Below are positions 7,815 through 15,373 of a stretch of DNA of 21,493 nucleotides, in pieces. The first letter of the stretch is position 1. Each line of letters begins with the position of its first letter. Location: assembly GCA_031551625.1 (NCBI GenBank), contig JAVBNJ010000081.1, positions 1-21,493 on the forward strand, read 5' to 3'. Under the pieces are notes generated by a model that worked only from the letters and a program-made list of their open reading frames with translations, was not told where the DNA came from and ran no database searches. A program made the translations under genes and the position numbers. The stretch is from JAVBNJ01 sp031551625 (GTDB lineage: Bacteria > Bacteroidota > Bacteroidia > Bacteroidales > UBA932).

Positions 7815-7964
7815 ATTCGCGTAAATCCGTCTAATCAGCGTCATCCGCGTTCCATCAACAAACAAACACAACAACCCCTTGCTACGATTTTTATTTCGTT
7901 GCCATTTTCAACATTCTCTGTATTAATCCGTGTAATCTGTTCTCACATCTGTGAAATCTATGGA
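7815..7964. repeat. Degenerate dispersed intergenic repeat remnants
   Basis: Within the 492-base gene-free stretch 7746-8237, segments at 7815-7853 (iterating 'aatccgt', 'tcatccgcg') and 7921-7964 ('aatccgtgtaatctgt') resemble the short tandem-like 'ATCCGTGTAATCTGTG' intergenic repeats seen in many bacterial genomes. They do not encode a convincing protein. The remainder of the stretch holds the inverted repeat at 8007-8110 and the promoter at 8190-8219. Confidence 0.45.
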
Positions 7965-8006
7965 CAAATCGGTGGATATAGAATAAACGTGAACTTAATT
8001 TATCAA

Positions 8007-8110
8007 CTAAGAGGTCGTCGAAAACCCAATATGAAAAATAAATAAAGCCCACGTTTGAGTGGTACTTTTGCTTATTCTTTTCATATTTAGAAATTTTCGA
8101 CGTTTCTTAG
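8007..8110. repeat. Long imperfect inverted repeat, MITE-like
   Basis: Left arm from 8007 (CTAAGA, then CGTCGAAAA, AATATGAAAA, AATAAAGC) is mirrored by the right arm ending at 8110. An inner CCAC/GTGG pair (8049-8052 with 8059-8062) lies in the loop. Arms are about 40 nt with small mismatches. The outer 'GAGGTCGTCGAAAA' resembles the terminal repeats of some insertion elements, so a non-autonomous element is plausible; no transposase is present. It could also form a hairpin in RNA. Confidence 0.5.
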
Positions 8111-8189
8111 TAAGAATAAAAATCAACAGTAAAAGAACATCTTTAACACTGCAAAGATTACAAATTATTTTTACTTTACAAAATTTATT

Positions 8190-8219
8190 TTTGTTTGAAC
8201 AACGAAAGTCGTAACTTTG
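8190..8219 (+). promoter_or_regulatory. Promoter of the amidohydrolase gene
   Basis: TTTG at 8190-8193, an 18-nt spacer and TAACTTTG at 8212-8219 fit the Bacteroidetes consensus. The transcript would start near 8225, about 13 nt before the ATG at 8238, and may extend through murI and the transporter gene. Confidence 0.65.
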
Positions 8220-8237
8220 TAGTTAAATCAAAGTCTT

Positions 8238-9941
8238 ATGAAAATTTTCAACACTTACTTTGCACCAATGTTCATGGTGTTGTTTTGTGCATTGTTTTTA
8301 GCAGGATGCCACACGGCTATCCCACCGGTTGCTATTTACGAAAATGCCACTATTTACACGTGCGACGACAGTTTGCCGCAAGCACAGGCAATGGTGGTGC
8401 AAGACGGAAAAATTTTGTATATCGGTAGCAACAGCGGCGCAACAAAATACAAAAACGGAACCAGCACGGTGGTCAATATGCAAGGAAAAACTATTTTGCC
8501 GGGATTGATAGAAAGCCATGTACACCTCGCCATATCGGGCTTGCTGCAATCGGCCGGAATGTTGCCGCTGGGCGACATGACTGTGGCCGAGGTTCAGGCT
8601 GCGTTACGAAATTACTTGAGTCAACATCCCGATGCAAAACACATTCTCGGTATGGGCTACAGTCTTGGCGATTTGGGCTTACCCAAAGGCACGTTGCCCA
8701 CAACTAAAGAATTAGATGAAGTGTCGAGCGATATTCCGATTCTGCTGTTAGACGAAGGCGGGCACTCCTCGTGGGCCAATAGCAAGGCTTTGGAAATTGC
8801 AAAAATTGATGAGAACACGCCGGAGTTAGACCCGGGAGTATCATTTTTTGTGCGCGACCCGGAAACAAATAAACCGACTGGTTATATCTATGAAAAAACA
8901 ACCTTTCTCATGCTTAGCACCTTTCCGATTCTCGAGACAGAAAAAGTGTCCACTGGAATATCGAACATGCTGAACTCCTTATCGGCAATGGGTTTCACCG
9001 GTCTGTTTGATGCCGGCGGATTTTTCGATATTGAATACGACGCGTTGGCTAAAATTCAAGCCGACGGGAATTTGAATTTCTACTATCAAAAAAGCCACAT
9101 TGTTGAAGCTGGAAAATCGCCGACCGAAAATTTGGAAAGATTGAAAATGCTGGACAAGAAATATACGAAAGGCCACTTGTATTGCAATATTTACAAGCTG
9201 TTTGAAGATGGCACGGTGGAAGTGGAAACGGCCGCCCTTATTGATCCTTATACTTCGTCGGGCAAGATGGCTAATACTTATGTCACCGATGAGCAAGCTG
9301 TGGAGCATGCCCGTGTGGCGCTCAGCGGTGGTTATGCCATACACACGCACGCCATTGGCGACAAAGCGCAGCGAGCTATCCTGAATGCTTATTTAGCTAC
9401 AAAAAATATCAACCCGGAACTAACCCGCACCATTGCGCACAACCAGGTGTTCGAACCCGAAGCATTGAAAAAATATGAGGAAATGAAACCATTCCTGACC
9501 TGCCAGTCGACTCCAAGTTGGACACAACCCTCGGCGGCGAAGCTTACAAAAGAAAAATTAGGCGAACAACGTTTCGGGCATCAATATCTGTGGGGGCAAC
9601 TAATGGCCGAAGGGGTTAATGTAACTTTCGGCTCCGACTTCCCTGCCAATCCGTTCGAAGCCATTAATCCGTTCTTCCAAATGTCCTGCGCGGTAACAAG
9701 AAATTATGACAATACTTTTTTCCCGCCGCGGGAAGCAGGCGTTACCATTGAGCAAGCGCTAAAAGCCTATACCATCAATGGCGCCAGGCAAATGATGATA
9801 GACGATATTACCGGCAGTTTGAAAGCAGGAAAGTTTGCCGACTTCATTGTAGTAGACCGCGACATTATGAAAATTGCCCCGCAAGATATTCAGGCCACAC
9901 AAGTAGAACAAACGTATTTCCAAGGGAAATTAGTGTACTAA
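8238..9941 (+). CDS. Lipoprotein amidohydrolase (YtcJ-like, Amidohydro_3 family)
   Basis: A 567-residue member of the metal-dependent amidohydrolase superfamily. Residues 1-24 are a lipoprotein signal with lipobox L-A-G-C (Cys24), so it is probably anchored in the envelope, whereas many YtcJ-like relatives are cytoplasmic. After the small beta-sandwich part comes the first metal motif HVH (residues 94-96), then KLFEDGTVE with the candidate bridging Lys, HTHAIGDKAQ, the AHNQ histidine and GSDFP with the conserved Asp, in the order of the Amidohydro_3 fold; the C-terminal GKFADFIVVDRDIM strand is also typical. All expected metal ligands appear present. The natural substrate is unknown; relatives act on N-substituted or cyclic amides. 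It is separated by 23 nt from murI and has its own promoter. Confidence 0.88.
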   Translation: MKIFNTYFAPMFMVLFCALFLAGCHTAIPPVAIYENATIYTCDDSLPQAQAMVVQDGKILYIGSNSGATKYKNGTSTVVNMQGKTILPGLIESHVHLAISGLLQSAGMLPLGDMTVAEVQAALRNYLSQHPDAKHILGMGYSLGDLGLPKGTLPTTKELDEVSSDIPILLLDEGGHSSWANSKALEIAKIDENTPELDPGVSFFVRDPETNKPTGYIYEKTTFLMLSTFPILETEKVSTGISNMLNSLSAMGFTGLFDAGGFFDIEYDALAKIQADGNLNFYYQKSHIVEAGKSPTENLERLKMLDKKYTKGHLYCNIYKLFEDGTVEVETAALIDPYTSSGKMANTYVTDEQAVEHARVALSGGYAIHTHAIGDKAQRAILNAYLATKNINPELTRTIAHNQVFEPEALKKYEEMKPFLTCQSTPSWTQPSAAKLTKEKLGEQRFGHQYLWGQLMAEGVNVTFGSDFPANPFEAINPFFQMSCAVTRNYDNTFFPPREAGVTIEQALKAYTINGARQMMIDDITGSLKAGKFADFIVVDRDIMKIAPQDIQATQVEQTYFQGKLVY

Positions 9942-9947
9942 TTTTAC

Positions 9948-9955
9948 TATATTTG
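9948..9955 (+). promoter_or_regulatory. Possible -7 element just before murI
   Basis: TATATTTG fits TAnnTTTG exactly but lies only 9 nt before the murI ATG at 9965, so a transcript from it would have almost no leader. No TTTG -33 box is seen. It may be a chance match, with murI read from the upstream promoter. Confidence 0.3.
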
Positions 9956-9964
9956 TTCCCCGAA

Positions 9965-10738
9965 ATGAATGAGCTATCGACATATCCAATTGGGTTCTTT
10001 GACTCGGGCGTAGGTGGCCTGAGTGTGTGGCGCGAGGTGGTAAAACTATTGCCTGCCGAGCACACAGTGTATTATGCCGACAGCGCTTACTGCCCATACG
10101 GCACCAAAAGTTCTGACGAAATTATTGCACGCAGTCGTCATATCATGGATTTCCTGCTGGGGCAATTGCAATGCAAACTGATTGTAGTAGCATGCAACAC
10201 GGCCACTGCTGCGGCCATCGACTACCTGCGCGAAACATATCCCGTGCCGTTTGTAGGGATGGAGCCAGCCGTGAAACCTGCCGCATTACATTCGCAAACC
10301 GGCGTAGTGGGCGTACTGGCTACACAAGGCACATTCAAAGGGCGGTTGTATCACGAGACATCGGAACGATTTGCTGCCAACACGCAAATTATTGAGCAAC
10401 CCGGCGACGGCCTCGTAGAACTGGTGGAGAGCGGGCAAGCCGAAAGTGATGAGGCAATGATATTATTGAAAAAATATATTGAACCGATGTTGGTTGCCGG
10501 AATCGACCATTTGGTGCTGGGTTGCACACATTATCCTTTTCTTATTCCGACTATTAAAAAAATCACGGGCGATCATGTGACTATCTTGGATCCGGCTCCG
10601 GCTGTGGCACAGCGCGTGAAATATTTGCTCGAACAACACGATTTACTGAACACATCGGGCGAAGAAGCGCGCCACGAATTCTTTTCGAGCGGCGATCTGC
10701 AGGTATTGAAACGTATGGTAGCACAGATATATTCTTAA
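9965..10738 (+). CDS. murI: Glutamate racemase
   Basis: A 257-residue cytoplasmic enzyme that interconverts L- and D-glutamate, supplying D-Glu for peptidoglycan. The N-terminal motif GFFDSGVGGLSV contains the catalytic-region Asp13 and Ser14. The two catalytic cysteines appear in ACNTATAAA (Cys77) and GCTHYPFL (Cys187), each followed by the conserved Thr, with the expected spacing. Length is normal. ATG at 9965 was chosen because an upstream in-frame TTG at 9953 would add four residues before the core and overlaps a possible promoter box. In many Bacteroidales murI directly follows bamA-skp-skp; here 3.4 kb with the FISUMP-type gene and the amidohydrolase intervenes. Its stop is 7 nt before the next gene. 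Confidence 0.96.
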   Translation: MNELSTYPIGFFDSGVGGLSVWREVVKLLPAEHTVYYADSAYCPYGTKSSDEIIARSRHIMDFLLGQLQCKLIVVACNTATAAAIDYLRETYPVPFVGMEPAVKPAALHSQTGVVGVLATQGTFKGRLYHETSERFAANTQIIEQPGDGLVELVESGQAESDEAMILLKKYIEPMLVAGIDHLVLGCTHYPFLIPTIKKITGDHVTILDPAPAVAQRVKYLLEQHDLLNTSGEEARHEFFSSGDLQVLKRMVAQIYS

Positions 10739-10745
10739 CCGGCGT

Positions 10746-11657
10746 ATGGAAAAAGCGGTGCGCATACTTTTTATTCTATTAGTAATTGTTTCTACTTTCT
10801 TTTCACCTGCCGTAGCGTTATTTACCGGCATTGTATTTGCACTTGTTTTTACAAATCCGTATCCAAAAATTACAAAAAAAGGTTCGAAGTATTTTTTACA
10901 AATAGCAGTCGTTGGCTTGGGATTCGGCATGAACCTGCACCAGTCGCTCGAAGCCGGGCGCGAAGGATTACTGGTAACTATTAGCTCGGTAGCGGGAGTA
11001 ATGCTGATAGGCTATTTGATTGGGCGATGGTTGAAAATCGCCCCCAAGCTCACGCACCTCATTTCTTCCGGCACCGCCATTTGCGGCGGTAGCGCCATTG
11101 CGGCCATATCGCCCATTGTAAATGCCGACCAGAACGAAACATCGGTTTCACTGGCTGTTATTTTTACACTCAATGCGACAGCGCTGTTTATTTTTCCACC
11201 AATCGGGCATCTGCTTGGCTTAACGCAGGAGCAATTCGGATGGTGGGCCGCTATTGCCATTCACGACACCAGCTCGGTGGTGGGCGCCGGTGCGGCCTAC
11301 GGCGAGCAGGCACTCGCTATTGCTACTACCGTAAAACTCACCCGTGCGTTGTGGATTATTCCGCTATCGCTGGCTTCCATGTTGTTTTTCCGGAAAGGCG
11401 AAGGGCGGAAAATTTATATTCCCTGGTTTATCCTGTTTTTTGTACTAGCTATGGTAGCCAACACCTACATCACTATTCCACCAATCGTGCTCCGCGTAAT
11501 TTCCGAAGGTTCGCACAGGCTTTTGTCGGCTACGCTTTTCCTGATTGGCAGCACACTCTCGGTAAGCGCCATAAAAGCAGTAGGCGCAAAACCGGTGCTG
11601 CTGGGCATTATCTTGTGGGTAATTATCTCTGCCAGCATGTTACTGATACTATATTAA
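10746..11657 (+). CDS. YeiH-family putative sulfate exporter
   Basis: A 303-residue polytopic inner-membrane protein with about nine or ten hydrophobic segments. It carries the family hallmark SSGTAICGGSAIAA near residue 105 and the later IHDTSSVVGAGAAYG segment, both conserved in the UPF0324/YeiH family (Pfam Cons_hypoth698). The family is annotated as putative sulfate exporters, but transport has rarely been demonstrated, so the substrate is uncertain. Length is slightly shorter than the 330-350 residues common elsewhere. The start is 7 nt after the murI stop, implying cotranscription; no functional link to murI is evident. Confidence 0.88.
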   Translation: MEKAVRILFILLVIVSTFFSPAVALFTGIVFALVFTNPYPKITKKGSKYFLQIAVVGLGFGMNLHQSLEAGREGLLVTISSVAGVMLIGYLIGRWLKIAPKLTHLISSGTAICGGSAIAAISPIVNADQNETSVSLAVIFTLNATALFIFPPIGHLLGLTQEQFGWWAAIAIHDTSSVVGAGAAYGEQALAIATTVKLTRALWIIPLSLASMLFFRKGEGRKIYIPWFILFFVLAMVANTYITIPPIVLRVISEGSHRLLSATLFLIGSTLSVSAIKAVGAKPVLLGIILWVIISASMLLILY

Positions 11658-11687
11658 GCAAACGGATTAATACAAGACAAAAAAGAG

Positions 11688-11695
11688 TATCTTTG
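11688..11695 (+). promoter_or_regulatory. -7 element of the lipoprotein gene
   Basis: TATCTTTG fits TAnnTTTG exactly and would start transcription about 30 nt before the ATG at 11731. The -33 box is not well conserved. Confidence 0.55.
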
Positions 11696-11730
11696 CAACA
11701 ATTTCAAATCAACCTTTATTCAAATTAACT

Positions 11731-12300
11731 ATGAAAACAATTGTAAAAACCGGTATATTAGCAATAGGACTTGCATTGGTTACAATAGCCACCTCTTGCA
11801 AAAAAGACAAACACGATGATGTGACCATGTACGGTACCTATAGCGGTTCCGCACGATCGGTGGTACCGGCGTATTCGCTCGACAGCACCTATGCACAAAA
11901 CTTTGTGGTGAGCGATCTTGGCGATAGCGCCACTACTATGATCGTTATAAAAGTTACCGGTTCTGTTGGCGCTACCCTTAGCCTATCGTTGATAGATCGT
12001 ACTCAAGGTGCAATGGGTAATGTAAACGGTATTTTTTTCAATGTGAAAAATATTGCCGTTTCCCAATCCGGCTCTACCACCTTCAACCTGCAAGGCAGCA
12101 AGCACTACACCAATAGTAGCACCGGTAGTAAGTTCGACGGATTTTGCATGCTTGGTAGCGATGGGGTACCAATCCCTGCCGATCCTGACCAAGGTTTTAA
12201 TACATCTGTAAAAACGGCTGCTTTTTATTTGGAATTGAACGGTAGCATGACAATAAGCGATGCTACGCCTATTACTGTAGCTATTTCCGGCTCAAAATAA
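11731..12300 (+). CDS. Lipoprotein of unknown function
   Basis: A 189-residue protein with a lipoprotein signal: hydrophobic core, then A-T-S-C with the lipidated Cys at residue 23, followed by KKDKHDD. The charged, non-Cys residues after the lipidation site resemble surface-export contexts in Bacteroidetes but are not decisive. The mature part is beta-rich, with many Ser/Thr/Gly residues and alternating hydrophobic positions (MIVIKVTGSVGATLSLSLID, FYLELNGSMTISD, ITVAISGSK), suggesting a beta-sandwich like the calycin-type lipoproteins of the phylum. I do not recognise the family. It has its own promoter and is probably monocistronic, ending before a convergent gene. Confidence 0.8.
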   Translation: MKTIVKTGILAIGLALVTIATSCKKDKHDDVTMYGTYSGSARSVVPAYSLDSTYAQNFVVSDLGDSATTMIVIKVTGSVGATLSLSLIDRTQGAMGNVNGIFFNVKNIAVSQSGSTTFNLQGSKHYTNSSTGSKFDGFCMLGSDGVPIPADPDQGFNTSVKTAAFYLELNGSMTISDATPITVAISGSK

Positions 12301-12310
12301 TTATGAGCCG
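12288..12310 (+). terminator. Weak hairpin overlapping the lipoprotein stop codon
   Basis: CGGCTCA (12288-12294) pairs with TGAGCCG (12304-12310) around a 9-nt A/T loop. No uridine tract follows, only A/T-rich sequence, so it is a weak terminator candidate. Confidence 0.35.
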
Positions 12311-12323
12311 AACATTATTAAAA

Positions 12324-12462
12324 TCTAAACACCGTTGTGAGTTCAGCGCAGCTATTCACTGTACGTGGACACAAACCTTCTATATACCGGTCCGCAATAC
12401 AATATAACCCAAAACTTCATGGGTGGTTACCGCGTTGCGTTCGCTGAATATTAGCGTTAGAA
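12324..12462 (+). other. Structured intergenic element, faintly attC-like
   Basis: The 234-base gap between convergent genes contains a 139-nt element whose ends are partly complementary: TCTAAAC (12324) with GTTAGAA (12456-12462), and GTTCAGCG (12341) with CGCTGAA (12442-12448), plus an inner ACCCA/TGGGT hairpin (near 12407-12425). The ordered pairs with AAC and GTT triplets recall integron attC sites, and it follows a gene 3' end as in a cassette. But the spacers are unequal (11 versus 7 nt) and the R boxes deviate from consensus. It may equally be another repeat or an RNA structure. Confidence 0.2.
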
Positions 12463-12534
12463 CCTTTTAGCACTTAATTTTTTAGTTATTAGCCCAGGCC
12501 CGTCGGTCGGAATAGCGGTATAAAATGTAAGGGA

Positions 12535-13440
12535 CTATCGCAAGTTTTCGATAATATCCGATGCAATCAATGCATCTTGTCCATAAGTAAGTGCAGCCTG
12601 GTCGCCGGCACGGCCGTGGATGAACACGCCGAGTAACGCCGCTTCCAGCGGGACGTACTTTTGTGCCAGCAGGCCGGTGATAATCCCGGTAAGTACATCG
12701 CCGCTACCGGCAGTAGCCATACCCGGATTGCCGGAGGTGTTGAAAAATACTTCGCCTGAAGGACTGCACGTAGCGGTGTGCGCGCCTTTCAGTACTACTA
12801 TTAATTGATGCTGCATGGCAAATTCGCGTGCGACGCTTACCCGTTCAAAACCCGATGCAAACGATTGCTCCACCAACCGGTCGAATTCCCGGGCATGCGG
12901 TGTAAGAATGGTATTAGCGGGCATTTGCTTTATCCATTCTTTGTTTCCCGACAGGATATTCAACGCATCGGCATCAAGCACCAACGGCGATGTGGTAGTA
13001 GTAACCAGTCGGTGTAGTACACGCTGTGTTTCGGGCGCTGTACCGATTCCCGGTCCTGCGCCAATAGCATCATAACTATTTAATTCGGTATATAACGAAG
13101 AAGTTAGTCGTTCGTTGTCATCCGCATCAACCATGGCTTCGGGAACGGCTGTTTGCAGGATAGGTATGCCGCAAGAAGGTACATGTATTGTAAGCAGGCC
13201 GGTACCCGCACGCAGGCAGGCTTTGGAAGCAAGTACGGCAGCGCCTATTTTCCCATAACTTCCGCCCACTATTAATGCATGGCCGAATAGTCCTTTGTGT
13301 GCGAATTTAGGGCGTTGCGCCCGTACGATGGCAGCATATTGTTTTGTTACCAGGTAGGCTGGCGTCGGGAACTCTTGCGGGTCAATGGCGCCGGCGTCGC
13401 ACAGCGGTGCGATATCGGATACTATGATACAACCTTTCAT
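12535..13440 (-). CDS. nnrD: ADP-dependent NAD(P)H-hydrate dehydratase, stand-alone
   Basis: A 301-residue ribokinase-like repair enzyme that uses ADP to dehydrate damaged NAD(P)H hydrates back to NAD(P)H. Conserved segments in order: FAHKGLFGHALIVGGSYGKIGA, ACLRAGTGLLTIHVP, AIGAGPGIG, LVLDADALNIL, TILTPHAREFDRL, VVLKGAHT and the catalytic NPGMATAGSGDVLTGIITGLLAQ. In Bacteroidetes this domain is usually the C-terminal half of a bifunctional protein of about 500 residues with an N-terminal epimerase. Here residues 1-35 look like the interdomain linker and the epimerase is absent. A -7 element lies about 20 bases upstream of the ATG, so the short form is probably genuine. No epimerase occurs elsewhere in the window. 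Confidence 0.92.
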   Translation of the reverse strand: MKGCIIVSDIAPLCDAGAIDPQEFPTPAYLVTKQYAAIVRAQRPKFAHKGLFGHALIVGGSYGKIGAAVLASKACLRAGTGLLTIHVPSCGIPILQTAVPEAMVDADDNERLTSSLYTELNSYDAIGAGPGIGTAPETQRVLHRLVTTTTSPLVLDADALNILSGNKEWIKQMPANTILTPHAREFDRLVEQSFASGFERVSVAREFAMQHQLIVVLKGAHTATCSPSGEVFFNTSGNPGMATAGSGDVLTGIITGLLAQKYVPLEAALLGVFIHGRAGDQAALTYGQDALIASDIIENLR

Positions 13441-13462
13441 AATTATTCTTTTTTAGTTTCTA

Positions 13463-13470
13463 CAAAGATA
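13463..13470 (-). promoter_or_regulatory. -7 element of the NAD(P)H-hydrate dehydratase gene
   Basis: Reverse-strand TATCTTTG matches TAnnTTTG exactly and places a transcript start about 18 nt before the ATG at 13440. No good -33 box is visible. It supports the short, epimerase-less gene start. Confidence 0.55.
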
Positions 13471-13659
13471 AAAAAAAGCCGGAACAATATGACACTGTCC
13501 CAGGTTAACTTTGAACTACATGAATTTTCCAACTAATCGAACGCCGTTATTCTCGGCTACTGGTATTTTATTCGTTCATTCCAGCTCCATTACCGTGGAA
13601 TCGGCGGCAGGACAGGGAGCAAAATTTGTCGTGAAATTGTAAATCCGGGAATTTCTTTT

Positions 13660-14232
13660 TCAAGAAATCTCAATAGCAAACGCATCCAACAAGCCGGTTA
13701 CTTGCGGCAGTGTGAACTTTGCTTTGCGGATTTTATTTTTGGTTGGATCGATGGAATAATTGATGGCCGTGCGGAAATCAGCCTGCTCCAATACGGTATT
13801 GTCAAATGTAGCGCTACGCAAGTCACAGTTGTTGAAAACCGTGCCGGACAAATCACATTCGCTGAAATCAACTTCGTGTAGTTGGGTGTTTTTGAAAACG
13901 GTTTTCTTTATTTTCAGTTGATAGAACGACGAATGATTGAGCACACAATTATCAAAACCAAATGATAATCCAACCTTCGTGCAGTTTTCGAAATGCAAGC
14001 CAATCATTTTGCATTGCACGAACTCCACATCGCGCAATGCCGCTCCTGACAATGCCATCAAGCTGAGGTTGCAATTTACAAATGTACATTCGCTGAATAT
14101 ACAATTCGAAAAATCGGCATTGGAAAAATCACAATCGTTGAACATGCAATTCTCGTACTCGCCTTTCGCAAAAGAATTTTTTGCGATATTCAGTTTTTCA
14201 ATTGTTTGGTCAGTGATTACTGGAGAGTCCAT
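13660..14232 (-). CDS. Pentapeptide-repeat protein
   Basis: A 190-residue protein made largely of A(D/N)LXX-type pentapeptides, for example CMFND CDFSN ADFSN CIFSE CTFVN CNLSL, with a second run in CDLSG TVFNN CDLRS ATFDN TVLEQ ADFRT. These fold as a square right-handed beta-helix. The non-repeat C-terminus (NYSIDPTKNKIRKAKFTLPQV, then GLLDAFAIEI) is shared with the Qnr/McbG-like branch, whose characterised members mimic DNA and protect gyrase from inhibitors; a role here is inference only. It lacks a signal peptide, so it is cytoplasmic. The ATG is 3 nt after the stop of the antitoxin gene, so it is almost certainly translated with the toxin-antitoxin pair. No terminator is obvious downstream. 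Confidence 0.92.
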   Translation of the reverse strand: MDSPVITDQTIEKLNIAKNSFAKGEYENCMFNDCDFSNADFSNCIFSECTFVNCNLSLMALSGAALRDVEFVQCKMIGLHFENCTKVGLSFGFDNCVLNHSSFYQLKIKKTVFKNTQLHEVDFSECDLSGTVFNNCDLRSATFDNTVLEQADFRTAINYSIDPTKNKIRKAKFTLPQVTGLLDAFAIEIS

Positions 14233-14235
14233 AGT

Positions 14236-15351
14236 CTATTTCTCTACCAAGTATTTTTCAGGTATTGCCTCCAGTGGGTTACCGCTAAATTGATGTATCA
14301 AGGCGTAGGAAATTTTTTTCTCGTGCGCCAATGCGCCCACTACCACACTGGGGCTTATGTGGAATCGGACTGCGCAATTTTTTACATCAGCAGTAGATAC
14401 ATACTGCATTTTATCGGTAAAGTAATCTAGAATTTCGTTATGCCGCAGGTGTTCCTGTGCTAAGCTGTTAGCATCTTGCTCCCGCTTCGATTCGTCAAGC
14501 TCAGCCAAATTATCCAAATAGTAGTCATTTGTTTTTTTTAAGTGCAAAAGCACATGGGCAACCTCGTGTGCCAATGTGAACCAAAAATTATCGTCGCGCT
14601 TGTAACGTGCTGTGTAAACAACTACCGGATTTCCTTTGTCGTAAAAAGCGGCGCCATCCAAATATGTTTTTTGCAAGTGGCTTAACGTAAAAAATTTCAC
14701 GCCACAAGCATTTAATTTTTTCAAAAATAATTCAACGCCTTCTGGCTTTACAGTATATTCATTTATTTTGTCGTACAATTCATTCAGTTTTTCCTTGTTG
14801 TAAGCGGGAGCTGTTATTTTTTCGGCACAATTTTTAGCCATTTGGAACCAACATTGTAATGCATAACTGTTAAACTGCGTATAGGCTTCAGATTTGCGAC
14901 AAGCAACTTTCAGTTCATTTTTCTGCATAAAAGAAAAATCAAGTGTATCTAATTTCCAAAATCGTAACACTTGCTTTTCTAAATGGGAAGCATCGCTTGT
15001 TTTTTCCAACCAACCTTTTTTCATCATTTCGCTAACGGGCATAAATTCATATATTTTTGACCGTATTCCAATAGCCGATTTTTTTTGTTTCTTTTGTTCA
15101 ATTCGCAGGCGATAGTTCGTTTCCAAATTTAGCCAGTATTGTACCGATAAATTAAAAGCTTCATGCAAACGAACAGCAATATCAAAGGTTATAGACTGTT
15201 TATTTCGCAAAAGTAAACTTATTGTTTTGACAGATACTCCCAAAACCTCGGCCAATTCGGCTTGTCCCCAACCACGAAGCTCCATTTGCTCCTGAATATG
15301 ATAGCCGGGGCCTATTAGTTTATGCGGTTTTAAATCCTTTATGTTAGCCAT
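14236..15351 (-). CDS. HigA-like antitoxin fused to an ImmA/IrrE-type metallopeptidase domain
   Basis: A 371-residue cytoplasmic protein. Residues about 15-80 form a HigA-type helix-turn-helix (LRGWGQAELAEVLGVSVKTI, then LLLRNKQSITFDIAVRL). A helical linker of about 150 residues follows. The C-terminal half is an ImmA/IrrE peptidase domain: the zinc motif HEVAH at residues 262-266 and a downstream EQDANSLAQEHL helix giving the third ligand. All expected catalytic residues are present. Such two-domain antitoxins repress their operon and bind the toxin; the peptidase domain may act on the toxin or another regulator, but this is not shown for this family. It lies 22 nt after the toxin gene and 3 nt before the pentapeptide-repeat gene. 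Confidence 0.9.
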   Translation of the reverse strand: MANIKDLKPHKLIGPGYHIQEQMELRGWGQAELAEVLGVSVKTISLLLRNKQSITFDIAVRLHEAFNLSVQYWLNLETNYRLRIEQKKQKKSAIGIRSKIYEFMPVSEMMKKGWLEKTSDASHLEKQVLRFWKLDTLDFSFMQKNELKVACRKSEAYTQFNSYALQCWFQMAKNCAEKITAPAYNKEKLNELYDKINEYTVKPEGVELFLKKLNACGVKFFTLSHLQKTYLDGAAFYDKGNPVVVYTARYKRDDNFWFTLAHEVAHVLLHLKKTNDYYLDNLAELDESKREQDANSLAQEHLRHNEILDYFTDKMQYVSTADVKNCAVRFHISPSVVVGALAHEKKISYALIHQFSGNPLEAIPEKYLVEK

Positions 15352-15373
15352 AATTACTACTCCGTATTTATTT

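Noticed and set aside
13480..13650. Possible insertion-sequence remnant or degraded epimerase domain upstream of the dehydratase gene
   Set aside because: The stretch contains a suggestive 'gacactgtcccagg' but no paired terminal repeat, target duplication, transposase fragment or recognisable epimerase motif in the frames I read.
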